Positions 8,681 through 17,706 of a stretch of 64,000 bases of DNA are shown one piece after another. The stretch covers positions 1 to 64,000 of the forward strand of contig SUYM01000012.1 of assembly GCA_015060455.1 (NCBI GenBank), written 5' to 3'. Origin of the DNA: Bacteroidales bacterium (lineage in GTDB: Bacteria > Bacteroidota > Bacteroidia > Bacteroidales > UBA932). How positions within the stretch are numbered: the first letter of the stretch is position 1; each line of letters opens with the position of its first letter. Under the pieces are notes generated by a model. It saw nothing but the letters and a program-made list of their open reading frames with translations. It ran no database searches and was not told the origin of the DNA. The position numbers and the translations under genes were made by a program.

Positions 8681-8712
8681 CAAAAATAGAAAAAATGTAG
8701 AAACTGTTTAAA
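8681..8712 (-). promoter_or_regulatory. Candidate promoter of guaA
   Basis: On the minus strand TATTTTTG (8688-8681) fits the -7 box, with a weak TTTA about 20 bases upstream (8712-8709). This would give a leader of roughly 120 bases before guaA. I see no purine riboswitch core in that leader. Confidence 0.4.
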
Positions 8713-8728
8713 TTTTTCTACGAAAAAT

Positions 8729-8823
8729 AATGATTATCCCTCATCAGTGCAGTAAAACAGGCTCTGCTTTCCCTGTGCGCTACATTGAAGGAACATTATC
8801 TGCACCCTTTACGGATAATCATT
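8729..8823. repeat. 95-bp MITE-like element with 11-bp terminal inverted repeats
   Basis: The ends AATGATTATCC (8729-8739) and GGATAATCATT (8813-8823) are perfect inverted repeats. Inside them are a second inverted pair, GTGCAG and CTGCAC. The first 78 bases recur in the same orientation at 45264-45341 with about 90% identity, and the terminal motif recurs at 9991-10035 and 46135-46182. There is no coding capacity. The right end lies inside mscS and contains its stop codon. Confidence 0.65.
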
Positions 8824-9858
8824 ATCAGTTTCTAAATGTTTCAGACCCGCGCCCTCCTTGAACTGCAACTGATATAATTTCAGTCCGAACTCGCCGGCCA
8901 TTGCCATCAGATGGTCGAATATGTCGGATTGCAGTCTTTCATATTCATTCCAGACCTTGTCGCCAAGGAAGAAATACACCTCTATGGGCAGTCCGACCTG
9001 ATCCACCTCCCTCTGTGCTATGATCATATCAAGTTCCTGAACCACAGCATGATGACTCCGCAGATACCGTTCGATATAGACCCTGTACAGTTCCGTATTC
9101 GTCGGGAGCACTTCTCCGGCAGCGACAGTATAATCTGCCATCAGAGGAATACGGGTGCAGATGCTGCGGATCATATCCTCGGTGCATATCTGCAATGAAC
9201 TCACATCTATTCGTATCATCTTATCCACGCGTCTTCCCGGGCTCTCCTGCATGCCCCTCCAGTTCTTGAACGTGGTGTTGATGAGGGTGTATGGAGGGAT
9301 GGTGGAGATGGTGTTGTCCCAGTTTCTGACCTTGACGGTGTTGAGGGTGATTTCCTCCACCGTGCCGTTGGCGCTCCCGTCCGGCATCTGTATCCAGTCT
9401 CCGATGCGTATCATGTTGTTCCGGATAAGTACGGAACCGCTCACGAACCCCAGTATGCTGTCCTTGAATATCAGCATAAGCACGGCTGCGGAAGCCCCCA
9501 GACCGGTCAGAAGGGCTGTGGGAGACTTGTCGATAAGGGTGGAGGTTATTATGATGATGCCTACGAACACCAGTGCCACTTCCAGGGCCTGGACAAGACC
9601 GTTCAGAGGGTGGTGTCTGCTTCTGTCGCTCCTGTTGTACAGGTCAAGAAAGACATGCAGAAGCGAACTGCATATCAGCAGGGCGATGACAATAAGATAC
9701 ACTCTGTCTGCCTTGGTAAGGACCCGCATCAGGAATCCGTTCCTGACTATGTCTGAATGAATCACGAAGTCTCCTGCTATTCCGGGAATCAGCAGCAGAG
9801 TGTTCCGGAAGGCCTTCCGTTTGTTCGGGGTGTCTAAGAATGATCTGAATTTTAACAT
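8809..9858 (-). CDS. Mechanosensitive ion channel protein, MscS family (YbdG/MscM-like)
   Basis: A 349-residue inner-membrane channel. It has several N-terminal transmembrane helices and a pore-lining helix with a Gly/Ala pattern (LLTGLGASAAVLMLIFKDSILGFVSG). The beta domain with IRIGDWI, VEEITLNTVKVRNWDN and a cytoplasmic alpha/beta domain follow. The motif order fits the MscS fold, and the IGDWIQMP version resembles the YbdG subgroup. The family opens on hypo-osmotic stress. Oddity: the last residues (DNDYP) and the stop codon lie in the terminal repeat of the MITE-like element at 8729-8823, so the original C-terminus has probably been replaced. Confidence 0.9.
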   Translation of the reverse strand: MLKFRSFLDTPNKRKAFRNTLLLIPGIAGDFVIHSDIVRNGFLMRVLTKADRVYLIVIALLICSSLLHVFLDLYNRSDRSRHHPLNGLVQALEVALVFVGIIIITSTLIDKSPTALLTGLGASAAVLMLIFKDSILGFVSGSVLIRNNMIRIGDWIQMPDGSANGTVEEITLNTVKVRNWDNTISTIPPYTLINTTFKNWRGMQESPGRRVDKMIRIDVSSLQICTEDMIRSICTRIPLMADYTVAAGEVLPTNTELYRVYIERYLRSHHAVVQELDMIIAQREVDQVGLPIEVYFFLGDKVWNEYERLQSDIFDHLMAMAGEFGLKLYQLQFKEGAGLKHLETDNDYP

Positions 9859-9984
9859 ATGTTGACCTTACCCAACTACTGTGCCCAGGAACGGGTGCAT
9901 TTTCTAAAACTACGATTATCAGTATGCTGTAAAACATAGGTGTCACTGCGGTCTTCGCAAAAATTGTTCTGAATCATACTTCAA

Positions 9985-10417
9985 TCAAAAGCGGATAATC
10001 ACAATATTAACTAATGATTATCCGCAAACGGTGCAGAAAAACTCACCTGATTACAATCTATAATCTCATCCGGGATTTGGGTACGTATTTCCGGATGAAC
10101 ATGGGAAATTTCGCTGCTCATCCGGGTTTCGGGGGTTGTTTTCCGGATGAAAACGTAATATTGTGGAGGGCGTCAGCAAGGTGTGGCGTCAAGATGCACA
10201 GCGGATGTCTCCATTTGACCCCGTTCAGGTATGACGGCTCGGCATGACGATGAGAGGCATAGTGCAAAAACATAGAAAAACTGCACTATGTACCCTTCAA
10301 AACGAGGAGACCTGCAGCAGTTTTCATGTATTTTTGCTGCAGGTCTACCGGAACTGCTGCCGAATTATTAATTCGGGATACCACTGCACTCAAAAGCGGA
10401 TAATCACAATATTAACT
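9985..10417. repeat. 405-bp segment bounded by 28-bp direct repeats
   Basis: The 28-base sequence beginning TCAAAAGCGGATAATC is found at 9985-10012 and again, perfectly, at 10390-10417. The first copy also forms a hairpin with the next bases: GCGGATAATC (9991-10000) pairs with GATTATCCGC (10015-10024). Between the copies lies a block shared, inverted, with 46175-46385. No gene is supported in 9859-10492. The ATG-initiated start of the downstream ORF at 10244 is inside this repeat and is not credible. Confidence 0.75.
10050..10389. repeat. Copy A of a large inverted repeat (partner at 46175-46385)
   Basis: About 210 bases match the reverse complement of 46175-46385 nearly base for base. Copy A has two extra pieces. 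One is about 55 bases between two CTCATCCGGG motifs, the other about 75 bases holding two hairpins: CATAGTGCA/TGCACTATG (10258-10290) and AGACCTGCAGCA/TGCTGCAGGTCT (10308-10346). The block is non-coding and lies directly upstream of the fimbrial locus. Confidence 0.75.
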
Positions 10418-10460
10418 TTAATTATCAGAAAAAGTGTGGGGGGGGGTAAGAAAAAAGTGT

Positions 10461-10468
10461 TATATTTG
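10461..10468 (+). promoter_or_regulatory. Candidate -7 box for the fimbrial locus
   Basis: TATATTTG matches TAnnTTTG exactly and is followed about 25 bases later by a TTG start with a good signal peptide. A clear -33 TTTG is not seen at the expected distance, where there is a G-run instead. Confidence 0.35.
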
Positions 10469-10492
10469 CTGATTAATATCGGAAATAAAGTT

Positions 10493-12361
10493 TTGAATCG
10501 CCTTGGCATAATAGCGCTGACGTGCTTGTTTTTTGCGCCCTTTCTGAAAGCAAAGGAAAGGGATGCATACTCTTTTGTTGACAATATGGCGCTGAAAACC
10601 AATGCTTTCGAGTGGTTGATAACTGTTCCGAACTTCGGGTTTGAATATGATGTGGTAAGGACTACATATCAGAAGATGACTCTCGGTCTGACTGCAAAAT
10701 ACAATTGGAACTCTTACCATAAACTCACCCCCTCGACAGCATTTGACCTGCTTGACGTGCGTCCGGAGTTCAGATATTATCTGCGTGCCGATGCCAATAG
10801 CAGAAAGACGGAGAAACCATGGTGGGGCAAGATGACGCGTCGCTGGTGGGCTATGTATATAGGACCATATCTGTCGTATGGAAATTATACGTTCAAATTG
10901 GCACCCCAAGGGATTCATGGTTACTCTTTCGGCGCAGGTGTGAGTGTGGGATATGCGGCACCGCTTTATGAATACAATAAGGGGGCAGTGGATATTGAGT
11001 TCGGTTTTTCTCTCGGTCTGCAGGGATGTACACGTGATGTGTTTACATATAATCCGGAGGGATACTATTATATGAAGGTACCGGAAAAGAGCAAGGATCT
11101 TCATTTTACTCCGTTTCCGGTGGTGTCAGAGTTGAGGGTGGCCTTTGTGTGGAGAAAGCAGTCGATTGCCCATCAGGTGAAGATCTATGAGCAGAAGGCG
11201 AACTACCTTCACAAGAAAAAGACGAGTGTGGACAAATATATAAAACGGTCGATACCGGAATATATCAACGAATCCTTCTTTCATGACGGCAGGAAGTTGC
11301 GCGATATGATTGATGTTGTGACGGATCTTGAAACGATATGTGCCAGGGACCTGGATACCAATGCCATTGTTCAGTTTGATGCCGAGATGTCAGGTGTGAA
11401 ATCCAAGTATATGGCGACCTTGGATGGTGTTGATAGTGTGAGGTTTGAAAAGAGTTATCAGCAGACAAGGGATCAGTTGAGGAAGAAGGCTGGAAAGGAG
11501 CGGGACCGTCTGACAGATAAGTATTTGAAATTGTGTACGACATCGGCATATCAAAAGCAGGTGACAGAACAATTTGCTGAAATAATACTGGATGTCCTGA
11601 CAGATTCGATGATTTTCACTCCGGATGGAAAAAATGTGAAGGATAGTCTTGATTTTCAGGCCAATCTTGATTTCAAATGCGAAGAACGGCTTAAAAAGGA
11701 GGAAATACGGACGGTCTATAAGAATTTTGCATTCCTTAGGAACATCCGCCTGAAACGACCTGCGGCAAAGGATACTGCAAGATTTGCAGCATTCAGGCAG
11801 ACCTGGTTCAACCTCCGTGGCAAGGAGAAGGATTCTTCCGCACTGACACATGAATTTGATAAGAAATTCGGTTGGTACCTGTCAAGTTTCAATCAGAAGG
11901 ACAGTGCCGAGTTCATGAAACTGGACTCGCTGCTGAAAGTGAAACTGGCGGATATGGTGGAGAAAAGACGTAATGAACTTGTAGCCGCTCATTGTAGTAA
12001 GGAAACTCTGATGAAATTGGAGGATGCCTCACTAGCCAGACATAGGGCGGAAATCGAGAAGGTCCTGCCGCTCACTTTGCTGTATTCGGAAGGGAACCTG
12101 CGTGAGGCCAGGGAATTCCACAATGATGTCAACAACAGGTGCGATGTGCTGCTTAACAAGGAGAGATATGCTCAGACAGAGGCGGAACTCGAAGCGATCA
12201 GGGCAAAATATCCTCCTGTCAGGACAAAACAGGACAACAAGAGACTTGATTATATCGACAGTCAGGTGCTGAAACTGAAAGGAGAGGCAGAAAAGGCTCG
12301 TGACAACCTGGTAAGAATGTATATGCAGAAACGCCATGAAGCGTCAGGAAGAACACAATAA
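10493..12361 (+). CDS. DUF3575 domain protein with long charged C-terminal region
   Basis: First gene of the surface locus. From the TTG at 10493 it starts MNRLGIIALTCLFFAPFLKA, a signal peptide; a GTG at 10457 is the main alternative. The next ~220 residues match DUF3575: the opening MALKTNAFEWLITVPNFGFE and DVRPEFRYYL recur in the smaller DUF3575 protein at 17707 (VALKTNALMWTVLTPNIGAE, QPEFRYW). These are likely outer-membrane beta-strands. The remaining ~400 residues are rich in Lys, Glu and Arg, likely helical or coiled coil, with no family I recognise. The stop directly abuts the next ATG. The track start at 10244 reads through repeats and is rejected. Confidence 0.75.
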   Translation: MNRLGIIALTCLFFAPFLKAKERDAYSFVDNMALKTNAFEWLITVPNFGFEYDVVRTTYQKMTLGLTAKYNWNSYHKLTPSTAFDLLDVRPEFRYYLRADANSRKTEKPWWGKMTRRWWAMYIGPYLSYGNYTFKLAPQGIHGYSFGAGVSVGYAAPLYEYNKGAVDIEFGFSLGLQGCTRDVFTYNPEGYYYMKVPEKSKDLHFTPFPVVSELRVAFVWRKQSIAHQVKIYEQKANYLHKKKTSVDKYIKRSIPEYINESFFHDGRKLRDMIDVVTDLETICARDLDTNAIVQFDAEMSGVKSKYMATLDGVDSVRFEKSYQQTRDQLRKKAGKERDRLTDKYLKLCTTSAYQKQVTEQFAEIILDVLTDSMIFTPDGKNVKDSLDFQANLDFKCEERLKKEEIRTVYKNFAFLRNIRLKRPAAKDTARFAAFRQTWFNLRGKEKDSSALTHEFDKKFGWYLSSFNQKDSAEFMKLDSLLKVKLADMVEKRRNELVAAHCSKETLMKLEDASLARHRAEIEKVLPLTLLYSEGNLREAREFHNDVNNRCDVLLNKERYAQTEAELEAIRAKYPPVRTKQDNKRLDYIDSQVLKLKGEAEKARDNLVRMYMQKRHEASGRTQ

Positions 12362-13414
12362 ATGAAGGTGGAAGGTAACATATTGGCGATGGTTGTAATG
12401 ACTGTGTTTGCTCTGTCATGCAGTAAGTTTTACTATGGCGGAGTAAACGGTGATGACACTTGTCTGGAGGCCCTGGTGGAACCCGCTGATGCCGAACATG
12501 TCTATACCGTCATGGGCAGCCGTCTGGTGAATTCTGTTCATTATGTGTGGAAGGATACTGTGTCCCAGGTCATAAGGCATGGAGAGTATTATGCCGTGGC
12601 TTTTTATGCGGATACGGATGTTTATGAGATAAACAAGGTTACCGGTGAGGATGGCGAGATGGATGCCCTTGAAAAATTTGCTGCTGACAAGACGATGAGC
12701 ATGCAGGATATATATGTCAGTCTTCCTGTGATGGCAGATACGGACTATGGCAAACTGGCGGACTATAATCCTTATTCATCATTTATCAGACCGGCAGAAG
12801 GACTTTTTGCCTGTGATTTCATGAAGTTTACTGCCAGGGATACTGCCATGAAGATATCCTTCTCCCCGCGACCTTTGACTCAGAGCCTCACCTTCCGTCT
12901 GAAAGTAAGACCCGAGGAGGGAGTGACAGTTACCGGTTTGCGTGCGGCGGTGTCCGGTGTGGCGGGCAAGGTAAGGGTGATGTCCGGGATGGTGCGCAAT
13001 GACTCCAGGAATCCTACTTATAGGCAATATATCCCGATGCAGCAGGTTTCAGAGCAGGAGGTGATAATTTTTGAGGGTGAGACTCAGGTGTTGGGCCTGT
13101 TCCCATCATCTTCAAGTTTATACACATCAGGTGCGGGAATATTTCAGGCTGAAATAAGTGCTTCGGTGATGCTTGATGGTGTGGAGTACAAGCGGGTATT
13201 CTATGTGGGAATAAATATGAAGAGTGTGATAGAAAAGGCCGGACTGATGGAGGAGGCGAAGGATAAGTCAGGATTCAGAGTCTCCCGTTCGGAGGCTGTG
13301 CTTGAGGTGCCGGTCGTGTTGGAGGTCGGTTTTGACAAGGTGGTATCCGGTGAGGGTGAAGGGTATGAGCAGTGGTTTGTTCACGATAACGAAGATCTGG
13401 AATTTGAAGTGTAA
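12362..13414 (+). CDS. DUF5119-like lipoprotein of the fimbrial locus
   Basis: A 350-residue predicted lipoprotein. The N-terminus MKVEGNILAMVVMTVFALSC has lipobox ALSC with Cys20 as anchor. The body is beta-rich with a late motif YKRVFYVGINM and an acidic end. It resembles DUF5119, which in Bacteroidales is commonly found beside Mfa-like fimbrillins; the assignment is from overall pattern and context. It starts on the base after the previous stop, so the two genes are almost certainly one transcript. A role as accessory or anchor subunit is inferred. Confidence 0.65.
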   Translation: MKVEGNILAMVVMTVFALSCSKFYYGGVNGDDTCLEALVEPADAEHVYTVMGSRLVNSVHYVWKDTVSQVIRHGEYYAVAFYADTDVYEINKVTGEDGEMDALEKFAADKTMSMQDIYVSLPVMADTDYGKLADYNPYSSFIRPAEGLFACDFMKFTARDTAMKISFSPRPLTQSLTFRLKVRPEEGVTVTGLRAAVSGVAGKVRVMSGMVRNDSRNPTYRQYIPMQQVSEQEVIIFEGETQVLGLFPSSSSLYTSGAGIFQAEISASVMLDGVEYKRVFYVGINMKSVIEKAGLMEEAKDKSGFRVSRSEAVLEVPVVLEVGFDKVVSGEGEGYEQWFVHDNEDLEFEV

Positions 13415-13426
13415 TATTATTATATA

Positions 13427-14641
13427 GTGTTGAGACGACTTACATATATGTTTCTTTTGACTCCACTGCTTATGGGGTGTCTGGATGATTCCTACAGGGG
13501 AACTCCGGACAGTCTGTATGGCTATGGTTCTCAGGAGATTCCTGTGGTTGTCGCTTTGGGTGATCCTACCGGAGGAATCGCAAAAGGTTCAGGAGTGATA
13601 GAAAATGTCGGGAACTGGACCGGAAAGCATATATATGTATATGCCTTCAACAAGGAGGCGGAGAATGCCTTCAGTTTTTACAGTTATGCAAGAAGGGACA
13701 GGTGTCTTGTAGATGGGTCTAATGACAATCCTAATTCGAGAGCAGGCAAGAAGGCCTACCTGACGGCAGATGACGCTTATGCCAAATGGGCCGTGGAGGA
13801 GGAAGATATGCTGTATCCTGTTTCAGAAGGTACCCCGTTGTCCTATGATTTCTTTGCATATTATCTTGATGATATCGACCCTCCATATACCTCGTACAAC
13901 AGGACAGAAAATTCGATTTCCGTCGATATTGAGATTGATGGTTCTCAGGATATAATGTCCTCCAAGGCTGAACTGACTGATGAACAGTTGAAAGCGTTTA
14001 CAGAGAAGGATAAGGTGTCTGTGCTGGAAAATGCCTTCAGTTTCTATACGGCACAAAGAAATATTGCTCCGACATTCATGTTCAAGCACCATCTCGTGAA
14101 TCTGGAGTTTGAATTAGTGTCAGACCTGGTGTCAGAGGAACCTAAGACAGTGACTGTTCATGCCATGTCTGTGGAATCTCAAACCAAGGCTACATTTGTG
14201 GTTGCAGACCGTGATGGAGCACGTCTGGGACTGACCTTCAGAGGTGGCCTGAGGGAATTGCCGCTAAGGCAGAAGGACGGGACTGATATGCCTGATGACA
14301 AGTATGTCATTCACAGTACTTCGTGGGATCCGGAAGGGGCAGAGGATTATGATCGGGAAACAATCAGGATGGATGAGGGCCTGTTGGTGGCTCCTGCACA
14401 GGCATATGACCTGTACATGGTCATGACCGAGAAATATGATAATGGAAAAGTCGTGATTGAAAGACAGAAGAGTCTGATTGACATCACTTATCCCAAAGGA
14501 TTTGTGGCGGGAAATAAATACAAGGTGAAACTGGTCATAAAAGGCGCCATCAATGTTTTGGCTTATGTGGATGTTGAACCTTGGGGGACAGGAGGAAAAC
14601 TTGATGTGGATACAGAATCAGACAAACCGGACATAGAATGA
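13427..14641 (+). CDS. Fimbrillin-like (Mfa-type) lipoprotein 1
   Basis: A 404-residue predicted lipoprotein starting at GTG (MLRRLTYMFLLTPLLMGC, lipobox LMGC); the later ATG at 13448 would lose the arginines of the signal peptide. The body follows the fimbrillin-like pattern: an early IYVYAFNKEAENAF strand, SYDFFAYYLDD, a mid FMFKHHLVNLEFEL segment and the C-terminal FVAGNKYKVKLVIKG then VEPWGTGGKLDVD. The family forms or caps Porphyromonas/Bacteroides-type surface pili. It is 12 bases downstream of the DUF5119 gene. Its close relation in layout to the next two genes suggests they arose by duplication. Confidence 0.75.
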   Translation: MLRRLTYMFLLTPLLMGCLDDSYRGTPDSLYGYGSQEIPVVVALGDPTGGIAKGSGVIENVGNWTGKHIYVYAFNKEAENAFSFYSYARRDRCLVDGSNDNPNSRAGKKAYLTADDAYAKWAVEEEDMLYPVSEGTPLSYDFFAYYLDDIDPPYTSYNRTENSISVDIEIDGSQDIMSSKAELTDEQLKAFTEKDKVSVLENAFSFYTAQRNIAPTFMFKHHLVNLEFELVSDLVSEEPKTVTVHAMSVESQTKATFVVADRDGARLGLTFRGGLRELPLRQKDGTDMPDDKYVIHSTSWDPEGAEDYDRETIRMDEGLLVAPAQAYDLYMVMTEKYDNGKVVIERQKSLIDITYPKGFVAGNKYKVKLVIKGAINVLAYVDVEPWGTGGKLDVDTESDKPDIE

Positions 14642-14688
14642 TTTTTATACCTTTTATACTTATTTATTAACCTAAAAAACAAAAAGAA

Positions 14689-16488
14689 ATGAAAAGAATT
14701 TTCACTTTCTGTGCAGCCGTAGCAATGCTCGCTGCATGTGTGAAGGAGGCTCCAAAGACTCCTTCTGCCAATGGCATCACGACTCCGAATGAGGACGGTG
14801 CTCCTATGGCGATTCAAATGAAGTCAAATGTCGTGGCTTCGGTTGAGACAAAGGCTCAGGGTAGTGTTGACGCGTTTAACAAAAACCAGAAACTCTATAT
14901 CTATGGTATAGAGAGAGCAGCAGAAATGGATTATACAAGACTTGTGCGTCTTGTTGATAACGACAATGTCATCTATCCGCAGGCATTCCCTAATAATGAC
15001 GGACTTGTTGACCTGAAATATGCCGTTGAAGATGAAGACGATAATGTCGTGATGAAACCTTACTATTACGAGGGCAGCAAGACTTATGATTTCTATGGCT
15101 ACTATATAGATGATCTTGAATCTGACCCAAAGAAGGAAACTGATAGGATTTATGTTCCGATTCAGATTACCGGAGGTGAGGACATCTTGACTGCCAAGGC
15201 AAATCCACAGGTTGATGCTGCAGGAAAATTGGATTACAGATATGCTTATTCTGCATATGCTGCGCGTCGCGATGTTCAGCCAAAACTTACATTCCAGCAT
15301 AAACTTGTTCAGTTCACTTTCAAGGTTAAATCTTGTTATGAACCAGAGGAAGGTGATCCGGATCTTATTGTTGATAGTTTGTCAATTACGACTAGATACA
15401 AGGCAAATCTTCAGGTAGCACCAGTCGGTAAACTTGAAGATATCGACGGAGATACAAAGGAACTTTTCCTTTGTGAACTTGATGATAATGGTAAACTCGT
15501 AAAGTTGGACACACTAGAAGTACCTAAGAAGTCTTCTCAGAAGAACACTAGAGACCTTGGACAGAGCCTGATGGTTATTCCTAATGATACGTACGATCCT
15601 GAAACTGGTGACTTGTACGACTTTACACTTTATACGACATACGACGGAGTGTCAACACCTGTTTCCGGTCAGATAAAGTTCGATGACATTGCCATTAAAA
15701 TCCCCGGACAAAAACAGTTTACGGCCGGTTATTCTTACGAGGTTACAATCTTGGTTTATGGTCTTGAAAGGATTGAACTGACTGTTGCACTGACTCCTTG
15801 GAAAAAGGGTGGTAGCATAGAAATCGATACAGATGAGCCGCCTACAATCTGGGATGAGAATGGTAATGAAATTACGGGAAATGAACCTACAGAACCAGGT
15901 GCGAGCCATAAGATTACGGATAAGAGTGGAAATGAGATCACTATCTACAAGTCAGAGGGTGAGGAACCAGCAGTGGGTGACTTGGCTTCTCCGGACGGTT
16001 TGTATGAAATGCTGGATGGCACATCAATCTTGATTGAAGGAGGCGTAATCACTGAGATCAGACCGGCAAGTTATGTAATCACTGACAAGGACGGAAAGGA
16101 GATCACTATCTACCAGGCTGAGAGCGAGGCTCTTGCAGTAGGCGTATCTGCTTCTCCAAACGGAACGTATGTTATGGAGGATGGAAGCACAATCGTCATT
16201 ACTAAGGGCAAAATCGCCTCAATCACTCCTGCTCAGGGCGAAGAAGAGGAAGAAGAGGAAATTGTTCCGACTCCGACTCCAAGTTATGTAATCAATGACA
16301 AGGACGGAAATGAGATCACTATCTACCAGGCTGAGGGCGAGGCTCTTGCAGTAGGCGTATCTGCTTCTCCAGACGGAACATATGTTATGGAGGATGGAAG
16401 CACAATCGTCATTACTGATGGCAAAATCGCCGAAATCACTCCTGCTCAGGGCGAAGAAGAGGGTGGTCAGGACGAGCCACAAAACTAA
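14689..16488 (+). CDS. Fimbrillin-like lipoprotein 2 with C-terminal 55-residue repeats
   Basis: A 599-residue predicted lipoprotein (MKRIFTFCAAVAMLAAC, lipobox LAAC). Residues up to about 395 follow the fimbrillin-like pattern: TYDFYGYYIDD, LTFQHKLVQFTFKV, FTAGYSYEVTILVYG and LTPWKKGGSIEID. After this come three repeats of about 55 residues (406-460, 461-515, 532-586), each opening with TDK.GNEITIY-like sequence and ending GKI..ITP. Repeats 2 and 3 are nearly identical and separated by a Glu-rich, Pro/Thr linker. A plausible reading is pilin core plus extended surface-exposed repeats. The 47-base gap before it contains ATACCTTTTATAC, a possible weak internal promoter. Confidence 0.75.
   Translation: MKRIFTFCAAVAMLAACVKEAPKTPSANGITTPNEDGAPMAIQMKSNVVASVETKAQGSVDAFNKNQKLYIYGIERAAEMDYTRLVRLVDNDNVIYPQAFPNNDGLVDLKYAVEDEDDNVVMKPYYYEGSKTYDFYGYYIDDLESDPKKETDRIYVPIQITGGEDILTAKANPQVDAAGKLDYRYAYSAYAARRDVQPKLTFQHKLVQFTFKVKSCYEPEEGDPDLIVDSLSITTRYKANLQVAPVGKLEDIDGDTKELFLCELDDNGKLVKLDTLEVPKKSSQKNTRDLGQSLMVIPNDTYDPETGDLYDFTLYTTYDGVSTPVSGQIKFDDIAIKIPGQKQFTAGYSYEVTILVYGLERIELTVALTPWKKGGSIEIDTDEPPTIWDENGNEITGNEPTEPGASHKITDKSGNEITIYKSEGEEPAVGDLASPDGLYEMLDGTSILIEGGVITEIRPASYVITDKDGKEITIYQAESEALAVGVSASPNGTYVMEDGSTIVITKGKIASITPAQGEEEEEEEIVPTPTPSYVINDKDGNEITIYQAEGEALAVGVSASPDGTYVMEDGSTIVITDGKIAEITPAQGEEEGGQDEPQN
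15904..16461 (+). repeat. Three in-frame 165-bp coding repeats
   Basis: Units begin at 15904, 16069 and 16282. The first is diverged. The second and third differ at few positions even at the DNA level (GAGATCACTATCTACCAGGC and GTATGTTATGGAGG-type stretches shared), implying recent duplication or gene conversion. Slippage here would change protein length in whole units and keep the frame. Confidence 0.85.
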
Positions 16489-16509
16489 TCGTACAGAAAC
16501 TTATCAGTA

Positions 16510-17706
16510 ATGAAAAGATTCAGTATCATATTTCTTTTTGCTCTTGCCGCTTTCGTGGCAGGATGTTCTAAGGATATAGAGACTGGGAAAAATCCGATCA
16601 ATCAGCGTCCTTCGTGGATCGATGACGAAACGCAACTTGTGCCTATCCAGTTCGGAACTTCCGGCATGGGCGTCAAGACCCGTTCAAGATTCGAAAACCT
16701 GGAGGCTATGTATGGTAAGACATTGGGTGTTGTAGGCGTGGATGTCAATCATGACTTGACAACCACCGGCTCGGATGTGTTCTGTCTTAATGACGAAATC
16801 GTCACTTGCGGAGATGTTGGAGGAAAAACTATGATCATTTTCGATGAGCCTCGATATTATCCGTATAGATCAGACTACAACTATTCCTTCTTCTCATATT
16901 ACAGGGGAGAAAATCCGGCGGCACTCTCTTATGACAGCGAGAGCATCAAACTTCCTTTTACGGGCAAGTATTGGGGATGTCAGGATATTGTCTGGGCTAG
17001 GACGGATGCGGACACCATGTTCGTCAAGAAATCTGCCGGAGAATATGTTCCGGCGTCCAGGGATGAAGCCGTCGGTTATTATAACGGCTACAATGCTTCC
17101 TATATGAGGTTTCTTGCGAAAAATGGCCTGTATGACACCAACCTTCCGACATTGTCATTTGAGCATGCTACAACCAATATCAGATTTGTTGCTGTGCTTG
17201 ATCCGACGGTAGTCACATCGTTTGACATGGTGCCTGTGATTACCGAAGTACGCCTTTCAGGAGATGAGGTCTATACGGGGGCATCCTTGAATGTTGTACA
17301 CAAGGATGCACTTCTCGCGGGTACATTCGATGTTTCCAACGATACGACAACTATTACCCTGCATGGGGGAGATGGCAAGACTGCGTTGGACATTACCCCT
17401 GATGAAGATGGTGAGGAACTTCTCGATGGATTTTTCCTTCAACCGATAAGTGAGAACAGTAAACTCCATCTTGAACTTGACCTTGAGTTCAGCAACGGTT
17501 CCACTACGACCGTGGAGACCGATATAAATAAGCATGTCAGGTTTGAAGCAGGATACTTCTACACTTACCAGGTGAAACTTTATAGGACTGTGGGAATTGA
17601 AATCGCAGTCAAGGAACTCGAGGAATGGCATAACGGCTTTGCCACTGATGTCAGCGATGATGTTCTTGGAACCGATGATACCCCTGTTCTCAATGGTGTT
17701 TCATAG
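16510..17706 (+). CDS. Fimbrillin-like lipoprotein 3
   Basis: A 398-residue predicted lipoprotein (MKRFSIIFLFALAAFVAGC, lipobox VAGC). It has the same architecture as the two preceding proteins: NYSFFSYYRGE, LSFEHATTNIRFVAVLD in the middle, FEAGYFYTYQVKLYR and a Trp motif (ELEEWHNGF) near the C-terminus. Likely a surface-pilus subunit or cap. It begins 21 bases after the previous gene and ends directly on the ATG of the DUF3575 gene. Confidence 0.75.
   Translation: MKRFSIIFLFALAAFVAGCSKDIETGKNPINQRPSWIDDETQLVPIQFGTSGMGVKTRSRFENLEAMYGKTLGVVGVDVNHDLTTTGSDVFCLNDEIVTCGDVGGKTMIIFDEPRYYPYRSDYNYSFFSYYRGENPAALSYDSESIKLPFTGKYWGCQDIVWARTDADTMFVKKSAGEYVPASRDEAVGYYNGYNASYMRFLAKNGLYDTNLPTLSFEHATTNIRFVAVLDPTVVTSFDMVPVITEVRLSGDEVYTGASLNVVHKDALLAGTFDVSNDTTTITLHGGDGKTALDITPDEDGEELLDGFFLQPISENSKLHLELDLEFSNGSTTTVETDINKHVRFEAGYFYTYQVKLYRTVGIEIAVKELEEWHNGFATDVSDDVLGTDDTPVLNGVS

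Noticed and set aside
10244-10492. ATG-initiated N-terminal extension of the DUF3575 ORF
   Set aside because: It reads through the direct and inverted repeats and has no sensible protein sequence; a signal peptide begins only at the TTG at 10493 (or GTG 10457).
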